This document shows positions 54,783-64,000 of a stretch of 64,000 nucleotides of DNA, one piece after another. The notes under the pieces are model-generated. The model was not told where the DNA came from and did no database searches. It worked only from the letters and a program-made list of their open reading frames with translations. The translations under genes were made by a program, and so were the position numbers. Origin of the DNA: Albifimbria verrucaria (Eukaryota > Ascomycota > Sordariomycetes > Hypocreales > Stachybotryaceae); the NCBI GenBank assembly GCA_020081605.1, contig JAHREC010000013.1, positions 2,294,001-2,358,000 on the forward strand. The letters run 5' to 3'. How positions within the stretch are numbered: the stretch's first letter is position 1; every line of letters begins with the position of its first letter.

Positions 54783-57700
54783 ACATTTACTCTATAGTAA
54801 CAGTTACTGCTGTCTAGGAGGCATGTTGGCTGGAGTACTATAGGTCAGTGGCCTACTGCCAACGCCCAGCAGCTTCCAAAAGAATCGGTGGGACAAGCCA
54901 TCCTGTATTGTGCAAAACCTACAAAGAAAAATTGCGAAACAAAAAAGGAAAGAAAACAGAAAAGGGGTCACACTATTGGTGGGGACATATGGATGCAGGA
55001 GATCAGGCTGAAGAACTGCTCAGCCGTCATACGTGGTGGGCTTCAGAGGCTGTTTAGAGGTGGCGTGCCCAAAGCTAGTTCCGATATATGGCTGACCAGG
55101 AAGCATGAAATAGATGGGGGCAGCTGAGATACAAGACTCCAAGCAAATTGGTGCACTCTTTTGAGGCCCTGGCGTTTCCTGGGTTTACAGACCATGGCTG
55201 AGGGGTACAATCAGATTCACCAAATCTGCAGCTCTTGGCTATGAAGTCATACCCGGCGAAGCGACCAGGGATGCTTAAGAGGTTGGGTTTGTACTGTCGT
55301 TCATAAGTGGTTCTGCGTGTACTGAGGTTGATGTGGTTTGGGATGTGTAGGGTCTGCACCTGGTGTTTTCAATGCTATCTATCTCTGATATTTACAACTT
55401 TTTACTTGTCTTGCTGAAGGAGTTTTGTTTAAGGAATCAAAGTTTTTGTTTCTAATAAAGCATCTAATGTTGGTCTCCTAAAGTAAATCCAAGAAAAAAT
55501 GTAGCGGTACACACCACCAGCCCTGTGACGTCTAACAGTACACCATGATTCTTCATTGCTTTTCTCCAACGGAGAATTCCTACCCACTCACCTAATGACC
55601 GACAAACATACCTCCAAGGCTGTTTAGAGTCGTATCTGTGCGGTGCAGAGGTCCAAGATGGGTATGGAATCAATTCACTTTGCTGGAGTAGAAAAAGTAA
55701 AGTCTGTTTCTGCCCAACGACCATCTGGGATGCGCCACTCTCAATCTGACACGCAGAAACAAGACAAGCCATAAGCGGTGGCTCCGCACGAGGATGGCCG
55801 GCATGGTGCAAGGTTGGCCGTGTATGGGAGGCGTTGAGCGCTTCTGTAGCTGTTCTTTCTCCTAGCAAGACCTGACAGGGACACTCTCATGTGGCTGGGA
55901 AACCTGGGAACTCCCACACTACTCCTTCATGAGAACACAGACTAGAATCATCTGGACTCCATTCTTGATGCGGGAGGCAGCAGCAGCTTCGGTTTGTGTT
56001 ACTTTACTGCAGAAATATTGCTTCTTCGCAAAATCTTAAGACTCTGCACATCTAGTAGTCAACAAAATGCGGGCATCCATCTGCACTGATGACTGTACTT
56101 TCTTTTTCTTTTTCCTTTTCTTCTTCTTCTTCTTTCTACAGAGTAACTGAATATTCCTTAGTCTCATGTAGCAATCATCGCTCAGTCCTTGCACTTAGTC
56201 TCCGAGTAGAGCGATCCTGCGGCCGCCCGGGGAAGTCAGCCGTGGATGGTGCCCATTCAACGCACCACACCCCATACATTCACTCGACTACAGCCTGGAG
56301 CACTGCGCTGTCCGCCTTGATCTTGAATCTTTGATAAGTGGAGCAGCACAAAGTTGCTCCGGGAAGACAGCCGGGGATACCCTCCTGAACAGTGCACAAG
56401 CTCGCGGGTTCCAGTTATGCCTCGGCATATCGGAGAGATGCATCCCCAAAGGATAATCTTCAATGAGAACGTTTGATTAGGGACGTTTGCTTGAAATTAT
56501 TTCGTTGTCAATATGGGACTGTGCTGGTATACCCTTGGCCATGCAGATATCCCTGATCTTGCATCACGCCTCCTATGAAATGTGTTGTTCACGTGCTGCC
56601 ATCGTAGTGGACGGCATGACGATCTCTTTCTAGGACAGCCTAAGTGAGTGCTCAAAGCAACATCCCGTTTCTTTGTCTTGTGTTCTCGAATGTTTGGTTT
56701 ATTGATGTATGGAACGCCCCATTAGAGGCTATCGGCTCCATCTCATGCATGGAGACGTTTATGGAAGTAAGCCTTAAATACATATTTGGTACTCGGTGCA
56801 TAGACCAAGCCACAGTCTTCCTTTCCTTCGAGAATAAACCATGAACAGGTCAAGGGGTCGGTGGGGGCAACCTAGCTGAGGGATGACTCTCGAAGGATGG
56901 CTCACTTGGCAGAGACATTCAAAGGGAAAGCCACTAAAGCCGTAAGAGGAAGCTAGGGAATGAGAGAAGTTTGCTTGGATGATCTCGAGCTTACCACTCA
57001 AGCCATAGAAACGGGCTAGACATCGACGTTGCGGTGGGTTTGCCTAGAAAAAGCAAGTCTCTGGAGACTTTCCCAGCTCATGCAAGGCTTACCGCAAGGA
57101 CCTCAAGCCACCCGATGACGACAACCAGGTTACTGGAACTGAAAATGCCGAATATCTTCGGGGTGGCTTTGTCAGGGTCCGAAAGCCAGCCTGGTGAGAA
57201 CCTGGGGATTCACTCCTGGTCCTTGATAGACCTAAATGTCGTACTGCAGCAGAAGCAATGAGTGATCTGCATAGCCCCTTATTCTACATCCTGAAGGTAG
57301 GGAACCTATGTATTCTGATTATGAGGTTCATCTTGCTCTATTACCATGCAACTCAATCTCAGTAGCAGTTGGTAGAGCCACGTACCTGTAGCGCACTCTT
57401 CCCAACTCAAACACAACGTCGGGTCCGCTTGTTTCTAAGCCCTGGAGCGAAAACCCTGACCACCAAATGGTCTACACATGGCTCCGATCAGCCGCCACCC
57501 CTATTCGACTCTCCTTCTGTACAGTTTTCCATCAGGTCTAGAATATTGCAAGCCAAATGACGAATGTCTCGGTGCAAGGGCTCTACTCGGAAGGACTCCA
57601 AGTATACCGTTGTCAACCGTGCGCTCCCTGTACCCGCAGCAACAAGCCTTTTGAGGCGTGTATCTACGAGTCGGTGCGTGCATAGCCGTCGGCGGTATTT

Positions 57701-58906
57701 TGTCGCCCGGTGCCTCCCCGCCTCCCTTCCCTGTAGCATCTCGGACGACGTGTGTAACGTGGGAAAGGGAAAAAGCAATGCCATGTGGGATGAATTTGAC
57801 AGGGAAGAGGTTAGCGTTCAGCTGGGGGTCAGTCAACAATCCAGATCTGAGCCAGGTTTGCCTCTTGTAAGCGAGAGGGGAGGAGGGCGACCACAGATGC
57901 AGGGCACTATCCATGCTCCGGCCGTCGAGACGTGGACCTTATTGTCCGGAAGGTGGTGTCGTGCCAGCACACCCACTCCTTGGCTGACAGTCTCAACATA
58001 AGCAGGCTGTACACAAAAGAAATTATTATCATCGTAGCAAGGCAAGCCCATCAGATCCAGGCTTCAGGGCCCGTGTAAATCGGCATTGCCGGTGGCTTCG
58101 GGGCAGCAAACAAAACTCTGACAACGTCCCAATGATCTGCAGTATGAAACTAGGCGTACACGGTAGGTACTAAGAGCTTCCTGGCGTATATGCTCTGCAT
58201 TCACTGCTCCCACCCTTGTCCTATCATGGACTTAATGTAGCCATGTATTGCAGCCTAAGGTATCCGAGGAAGGTTGGAAGGATTGGGTAATAGTAAGCCT
58301 TTGGGGAAGTATTGACAAGTCCTTCAAAGCAGGAAGGTTAGCTGTAAAACATGTTCGGCTACAGCAGATAATTTAGTCCCCTATATTGACCAGTTGTTAG
58401 GCAGCGCTAGACTGTGATACGGACCTGTCCTAGGCACATGCTAGTCTACCTCACCCATTTCTAAATAGAACTCAACTTACCTACACTGAACATGGTTAAG
58501 ACGAATTAAATGTATGGCTCCTAAGCGTAAGGGCGATGGCAGAGCACCCGTGTTACAGCCTTCACACTTGTCTGTGGTAGTAAACCCGCCTCGTGAAACA
58601 TCGCCACGAGGCACGAGTGACAGCTCCGTCATGCGGTCACCGGCCGTTGCGTGCAAGAGGCCGAGACAGTAGACTTGAAACGCTCGTACAGCAGCGGGCA
58701 TCGTGCCCGAGGCTGCGTCTTGTTGTGCTACTATAAGCCTTGAGGTGGCTCGGCTGCAACGTCAAGTAGAACCGACACGCCCTGCGAGATTACTTGAGTG
58801 ATGTCGACCCTGGATCTGAGGATGATACGGCAGATGTAATGGTGGAAATGAAAGTGCATCCATGCATAGCTAGTCTAAAAGCCTTTTGTATTGACCAAGT
58901 TTCATT
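54783..58906. other. gene-free tract of about 4.1 kb
   Basis: No frame in this stretch shows a recognisable domain. It contains a TTC-rich run near 56100-56140. It is the largest unexplained interval next to DNA-repair genes and may contain noncoding RNA or undetected short genes. Confidence 0.45.
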
Positions 58907-60568
58907 CTACAATGCTTCAAAATCTCCGCTTCTTCTTTGCAGGACCAGCGGCTGCTTTTTCTCAAGCTCTCTCTTTAGCTCATCCCGTCGACGGTCTGCC
59001 CGTTCTTGTGAAGTCTCTCGTGGTTCATTCCTTGCCTCTGATTCCTGTTGTCGTGTCGATTGCCTTCCTCGCCCGCCATTTTGTTCAGATGTAGATATAG
59101 GATCTGCAGCTTTGCCGATACGACCTAATTTCTTTGGTGTGTTGACAATTTGAGAGCTTTGCTTTATGCTGATTTCAGTGTCTGGTTCGGGTGTCTTTAC
59201 TCTTTCTTGTGCTGGTTCAGGTTTCTTGCCCCTATACGTCCGAGGCCACCCTTTTGGGTGCCAATCGTTGAGGCGGAGGCGAAGGAGATTTTTCATGGAT
59301 GGATACCGTTGCATCCTCATCCTCATCCGCTTCTGATGCAGTTTCTGTGTCGTCTTTGGTGGCCTCCGTATTCCGTTCCTTGCTGATATCTGTTGTTGGA
59401 GGCGGAGAGTGTTTCGCAGCCGCGTTCTGCTTGCCTCCTATAGCCCCCAGGCGAGAACTAGGCTTCTTTGCATCTTGATGCTTTGTCGATGCCTTACGCG
59501 AGGTGGCGGGTGGCTCGCTGTCCAACTCCATTACCTCATCCTCATTTCTACCCTCGTCTTCATCTTCAGTTGAGGCATCGTCTGGAATAGGGGCTGCACT
59601 CTTTGCTCCAACTCCTCGTTCTGACCGGAGATGGGGCGGTGTTAATTGGACTTGGAAATCGTCATCGTCATCGTCTCCAGTCTCTTCGGGCTGGCTAGGC
59701 GGCTTAGGCGAAGCCTTTGCTGAGGTGGACTTCTGTGAGTGCGAGCGGATTGGTATTTGTGAATTGGTTTTAACATCGTGCCACCAGCCGTCAAGACTAG
59801 GGTTTTATCAAACTCAACATACGACAGGTACGGTAGCCCATCGCCTTCGAATACGCGCTGTAGAAGATCCGAAGCGTTGCTGGGTGCTTCGTGATCGTTT
59901 ACCAGGCTGGCTTTCCACTTGCGTTCGTTGAAAGGAGCAAGACCTCTCACTTTCTCCTCAGCGACAGATCTGGACACTTTTTTCCTTCCAGATAACACCG
60001 TGAAGACTTGCTCGAGGCTCGTGCCAACAGCCTCCAGCTTGTCGAGAGATTTAGACAGCGCAGCGTCTTTATGCTTGAGAATCTGGACCAATGATTCGAC
60101 TTCTCGTCTTCTTGCATAGTGCGCTTGCATCAAAGGAAGAACGAGGTCTGTCGCGATGGCGGTGGGAGGACCTTTCTTGAGATGTATGGGCCACTGCAAC
60201 GGTTCCAGCCCCGGCAGGTTGCAAACAGCCCTTAGAGTCAGGCCGTTCTCGGCGGCATCATCGAACTTGGCAGACGACAGCGTGATGCTGGTCTGGTCAT
60301 GGCCGGGTTGCGAAGAATCCAGGGCGGATCGTAGACTAGATAGAAACTTGGCCATGTTGTCGGCTGTGTCGCTGGGATCAATGCTGGTGTTCTCACCCCA
60401 GGCACGGATGCATATCGCCTTTCTATCCAGGCTTTCCGTCCAGATATTGGCCATGTCTGTGACTTGGACAGCATATGAAGCCGTGCCTACATCTATGTTG
60501 ACCAAAAGCACCGGGAGGTCTGGCGATGGTGCCAGAGGCAAGTGGTGCCATGATATGTGGTTGGTCAT
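58907..60568 (-). CDS. XLF/Nej1-like non-homologous end-joining factor
   Basis: XRCC4-like factor that bridges DNA ends with Ku and ligase IV. ATG 60568 (MTNHISWHHLPLAP); one exon of about 554 residues. The head domain includes PVLLVNIDVGTASYAVQVTD, ICIRAWGENTSIDPSDTADN and LSSLRSALDSSQPGHDQTSI. It is followed by a helical stalk (VLPLMQAHYARRREVESLVQ, LEQVFTVLSGRKK). The tail is long, charged and low-complexity, with an acidic DDDDDDF patch. It has three LGxIG-type motifs: SSRLGAIGGKQN near residues 370-380, GGLGRIGGKKP near 440-450, and TPKKLGRIGKAAD near 480-490. One base is missing near 59770 (A run), one in the G/C run near 59253, and one near 59231; with them the frame is continuous and the middle motif appears. 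Divergent from the photolyase gene. Confidence 0.88.
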
Positions 60569-61396
60569 GGTGGGCAGGAAGCTCAGCAGGAAGCTTCAGC
60601 AATTAACTCGAAAGTATGGCTAAGAGCCTTGGTCACAAGTCGAGATTCCAAGCTTGAGAGGCCGAGCGTGATGGTCTATAACATGATCTGACAGTCCACT
60701 CTGGGAGGCAGAGTACGTGTCTCAACAAGCAAATGCACGAATGATTTATCGGCTGCTTTTCTCCGATACGTTGGGACTTCTTGGTATAGAAGAAAGGCTG
60801 CTAGTGTTTGTTTATGCAGCGTAGCAAATGGGGAAATGTAGATGTTGAAATGTTGGATTGATGCCCAGACACTAAGACAACGCGTCGTGACAACTGGTAA
60901 TCTGTAGCAGGCATCAACATCCATGACAGGGTTCCATCGACGGTCAACGGTCCCGCCAGCTGCCGACAGCTGTCAGCCAAATTATAACGTTACCACCATG
61001 CTTAACCCCTGCTTGGTTGCTTGAGTGCTGTAGTCCACTAAAAGAGCCCCCAACTCGAGACCCTGAGATCCCTTATTACAGGTAGCTCAGACATTGCCCA
61101 ACTGGGCTAATCCCAAGCCACCGGATCGCCCTAGCGTGGCTCTTCCGATCCTTGGGATTTTATGACATACAGCGAATCGAAGATGGTACCCTTGAGCATC
61201 TGTAATCACGGGCTGGATAATGGGCAATCGAAGGGGTTTCAGTCCTAGTAAATTTTGGGGGTACGCGGCTGGCGCTTTACGTTGCAGTGCTTTGTCTTTT
61301 CGTCAGGAAGCGCGCCGCTCTTTGGGTCGACACGCTTTCTCTCCTCCGTCATAAACTCCAATCTCATCTCCCATATGATATGCTCTGAAGAGCTTC
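60569..61396. promoter_or_regulatory. divergent promoter region of XLF and photolyase genes
   Basis: About 0.8-0.95 kb between the start codons of two DNA-repair genes transcribed in opposite directions. No coding sequence was seen. Co-regulation is an inference. Confidence 0.5.
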
Positions 61397-61525
61397 ATGA
61401 ATATTCCCCAACGTGCATTGTACAAGACGCGTCCCTGCTACTCCTTTATTGCACGGGTTCTCAAGGTCAGCTCTAGCAAGGGTTCATCGCTACTGTGGCC
61501 AAACACCACAGTCGATTTCTCTACA

Positions 61526-63333
61526 ATGCCACCGAAGCGCAAGTCCGCTGCGCTCCTCGCAACAATGAGGCCAAGGCCAAAAGGCCAAGGTTGAGAATCC
61601 GACCAAGGGCTTGCGCGATCCTCATCCCCTCGCCGAAGAGGCTGAGAAGAATGGCATCGTTCTGCGTAAATACTATCCGCACGAGATGAGCAATGCGCGC
61701 GCGCGCCTATAACAGCAACCAAATAACCCGGCCCATCGAAGAGCTCCTCTCTGCCCTGGAGGACACGGCCGAGGATCGCAAGTCTATCAAACCCAAGGAT
61801 GCTGTTGTTCACTGGTTCAAGATGGATGTTCGACACACCGACAATCACTCTTTGCACCTGGCCAGCAAAATGGCCAAGGAGGCCGGCGTCCCCTGATATG
61901 TCTATACATCATCAGCCCCCAAGACTTTGAAGCACATCTCACTGCTCCCGTCAGGGTAGACTTTATGCTCAGAAACCTAGAGGTCCTTCAAGAAGATCTT
62001 GCAAAGCTCGATATACCCCTCTATGTTGAGACAATTGAGAGAAGAAAGAAGATACCAGACCGAATCCTCGAGCTCATGGAGGAATGGGGCGCAAACCATC
62101 TCTTTGCCAACATGGAATACGAAGTAGATGAGTTGCGCCGTGAAGCCCACCTTGTTCGAGATCTGGCCGAGAACGGCAAGTCTTTGAGGTGGTCCATGAT
62201 ACCTGTGTGGTTCCTCCAGGAGACCTCCAAAGCGGCTCCGGAAATCAATATGCGGTTTATTCGCCTTGGTTTCGTGCTTGGGTAGCGCACGTCCACGCCA
62301 ATCTTGATCTTTTAGAACTTTACGACCCTCCGAGTAAGAATCCAGGAGACACCCGCACCAAGTTTCAGAAGCTCTTTGACTCCCCTATTCCAGAAGCTCC
62401 CAAGAACAAGAGCTTAACCGACGAAGAGAAGAAACGCTTTCGTGCCTACTGGCCGTGCGGTGAGCATGCTGCCAAGCTTCGTTTGGAAAAGTTCTTGGAT
62501 GAGAAGATCGGCGACTATCACAACCTCAGGAATATCCCTGCCAATATTGCTACATCATCTCTGTCGGTGCATCTAGCAAGTGGCACGATCAGTTCAAGAA
62601 CCTGCGTTCGTGTGGCTAGGGATAGAAACAAGACCAAGAAACTCGACGGTGGACATGAGGGTATTCAAAGATGGATCTCGGAAGTTGCCTGGCGTGACTT
62701 TTACAAGCATGTTCTCGTTCACTGGCCTTATATATGGTATGTTGCGCTCTCCCAAACCACGTCGCTTCCATAGCTAACACCCGGAAGTATGAACAAGCCT
62801 TTCAAACCAGAGTACTCCAACATCGCATGGTCTTATGATGAGGAGCACTTTGCGGCTTGGTGCGAAGGTCGAACTGGTTTCCCCATCATAGACGCGGCAA
62901 TGCGTCAGCTACATCACATGGGATACATGCACAACCGGTGTCGAATGATTGTTGCCTCATTCTTAGCCAAGGACCTCCTAATTGACTGGAGGAAAGGCGA
63001 GCAGTACTTCATGACTCACTTGATTGATGGCGACTTCGCCAGCAACAATGGTGGTTGGGGTTTCAGTGCCAGCGTGGGTGTCGACCCTCAGCCGTACTTT
63101 CGCATATTCAACCCTCTACTTCAGAGCGAGAAATTTGACGCCGATGGGGAGTATATCCGGAAATGGGTACCTGAGCTGAGAGGTATCGAGGGAAAGCAAT
63201 TCACGAGCCGTACGCCCGCGGGGCAGGGCCGAAGGCGAAGAAGAATGGGTATCCGGAACCGATTGTCGAGCACAAGGGCTGTCGAGAGCGGGCGTTGAGC
63301 GCATACAAGGAGGGGATCCAAAATGGGATGTGA
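61526..63333 (+). CDS. phr1: class I CPD DNA photolyase
   Basis: FAD-containing light-driven repair enzyme for cyclobutane pyrimidine dimers. ATG 61526 ([12 protein letters not shown]); exons 61526-62736 and 62788-63333, about 587 residues. N-terminal antenna-domain motifs include [20 protein letters not shown] and [20 protein letters not shown]. The FAD/DNA-binding region has [39 protein letters not shown], the [20 protein letters not shown] helix, [20 protein letters not shown], and [20 protein letters not shown]. One-base losses (near 61560, 61590, 61888, 62188, 63198) and a 2-nt loss in the GC repeat near 61695 give exact phases. An in-frame ATG at 61397 gives an Arg/Lys-rich extension. 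Divergent from XLF. Confidence 0.95.
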
Positions 63334-63812
63334 GTCTCATTGCCTGTCTGTATGGGAGTATAGAGTAGCAACATCTCCTCATTGGTTTCTGGTCGCCAAA
63401 CACCTATGGCATATCTGGATAACATGTGTGACCCGTATCTGTACCCTGGCGAAGGACTTAACCGCCACAGCTTTTATAGGCCGTTCAATCTGCGGCATGG
63501 AGGCTATCGAGGTAGCCCCAGAGTCCTCGGTCATCCAGTTGGGTCCGGTCCGAGGAAACTTTGCTAGCCGGTGAGGGGAGCACATGTCACGTTGCATCAC
63601 GTCGCAGTATCGTAGAGTCGAAGCATTGTGAAATTTTGCGTCGAAATCGAGCCGAACGCCCTGAATTGGGAATTGCTAGATGCAGCCAACTCTAGTTCCA
63701 ACCATGCCCTTCATGCCAATCCCTGCCCTCCATGTCAGTAAGGGAGTCTTTGCCATGGGCCGCCTTCCTCCTCAAGCCACAGGTGTATGTACCTTTCGAA
63801 GTTTTTCCACAT
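63334..63812. other. convergent intergenic region, no gene seen
   Basis: About 0.5 kb between the 3' ends of the photolyase and eS21 genes. No supportable feature. Confidence 0.5.
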
Positions 63813-64000
63813 TTATCGCTGAGCGCTCCAGACGCTCTTAACCAGACCATCACGCTGCGCCAGGCGGTTCAGAGCATCGTCGCTCTCACCCATGGCACGG
63901 ACGAAACCGCAGAGGGCGTAGACGTGGTTCTCGCCGGGGACGGCACGGCCGTTCTCGTCAACCTTGGCGATGGAGATCTGGACAGAGCCGTGGTCCTTGG
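63813..64000 (-). CDS. rps21: 40S ribosomal protein eS21, 3' part
   Basis: Structural component of the small ribosomal subunit. The last 62 codons are visible, ending at the TAA at 63813: [40 protein letters not shown] and [15 protein letters not shown], the highly conserved C-terminus of the family. The gene continues beyond the right edge, where its N-terminus lies. The visible part has no intron and no frame break. Strong codon bias to C/G-ending codons fits a ribosomal protein gene. Confidence 0.93.
   Translation of the reverse strand, partial: KDHGSVQISIAKVDENGRAVPGENHVYALCGFVRAMGESDDALNRLAQRDGLVKSVWSAQR

Noticed and set aside
61078..61145. tRNA-like words (GGTAGCTCAG, GGATTAGCCC on the other strand)
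   Set aside because: I could not fold a complete cloverleaf with acceptor stem, anticodon loop and T arm.

Overview
This is nuclear DNA of a filamentous ascomycete (Pezizomycotina). The gene set (RpdA-type histone deacetylase, fungal Srk1-type kinase, bicupin oxalate decarboxylase, Egh16-like protein, fungal XLF, class I CPD photolyase) points to Sordariomycetes, perhaps Hypocreales; that last rank is a guess. Genes lie on both strands, have 0-3 short GT-AG introns of about 50-310 nt, and are separated by gene-free tracts of up to 4 kb. No prokaryotic, viral or transposon genes were recognised.

Layout. 1-10 kb: RPD3-type histone deacetylase (-) divergent from proteasome lid deubiquitinase Rpn11 (+), an unrecognised conserved gene (+), and an Srk1/MAPKAP-like kinase (-). 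10-14.3 kb: no gene seen. 14-26 kb: MFS permease (-), DUF1275/YoaK-type membrane protein (-), oxalate decarboxylase (+), SulP sulfate permease with STAS domain (+). 27-36.3 kb: a run of five metabolic genes: FAD amine oxidase (-), epoxide hydrolase (+), TDT/SLAC1 anion transporter (-), HSL-type esterase (+), S9C peptidase (-). 36.3-42.6 kb: gene-poor, partly AT-rich, with two small candidate genes and an Egh16-like secreted protein (-). 42.7-64 kb: a kinase with a novel N-terminal half (-), an acidic conserved protein (+), cactin (+), a forkhead transcription factor (+), a 4 kb gene-free tract, XLF (-) divergent from CPD photolyase (+), and the 3' end of ribosomal protein eS21 (-) at the right edge.

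The strongest overall observation concerns sequence quality. Most conserved genes are broken by one-base losses, mainly in short G/C homopolymers. Allowing for about 40 such losses gives whole codon counts and correct intron phases in gene after gene, and almost no insertion is required. These breaks look like uncorrected long-read errors, not gene decay. Coordinates of broken genes below run from the true start codon to the true stop codon, and the breaks are noted.

Biologically most interesting: an XLF end-joining factor with three LGxIG motifs in its tail, head-to-head with a photolyase gene that has an in-frame upstream start suited to mitochondrial targeting; an amine oxidase missing the FAD-binding GG segment beside hydrolases and a transporter; and a kinase with an unrecognised, fungus-type N-terminal half.
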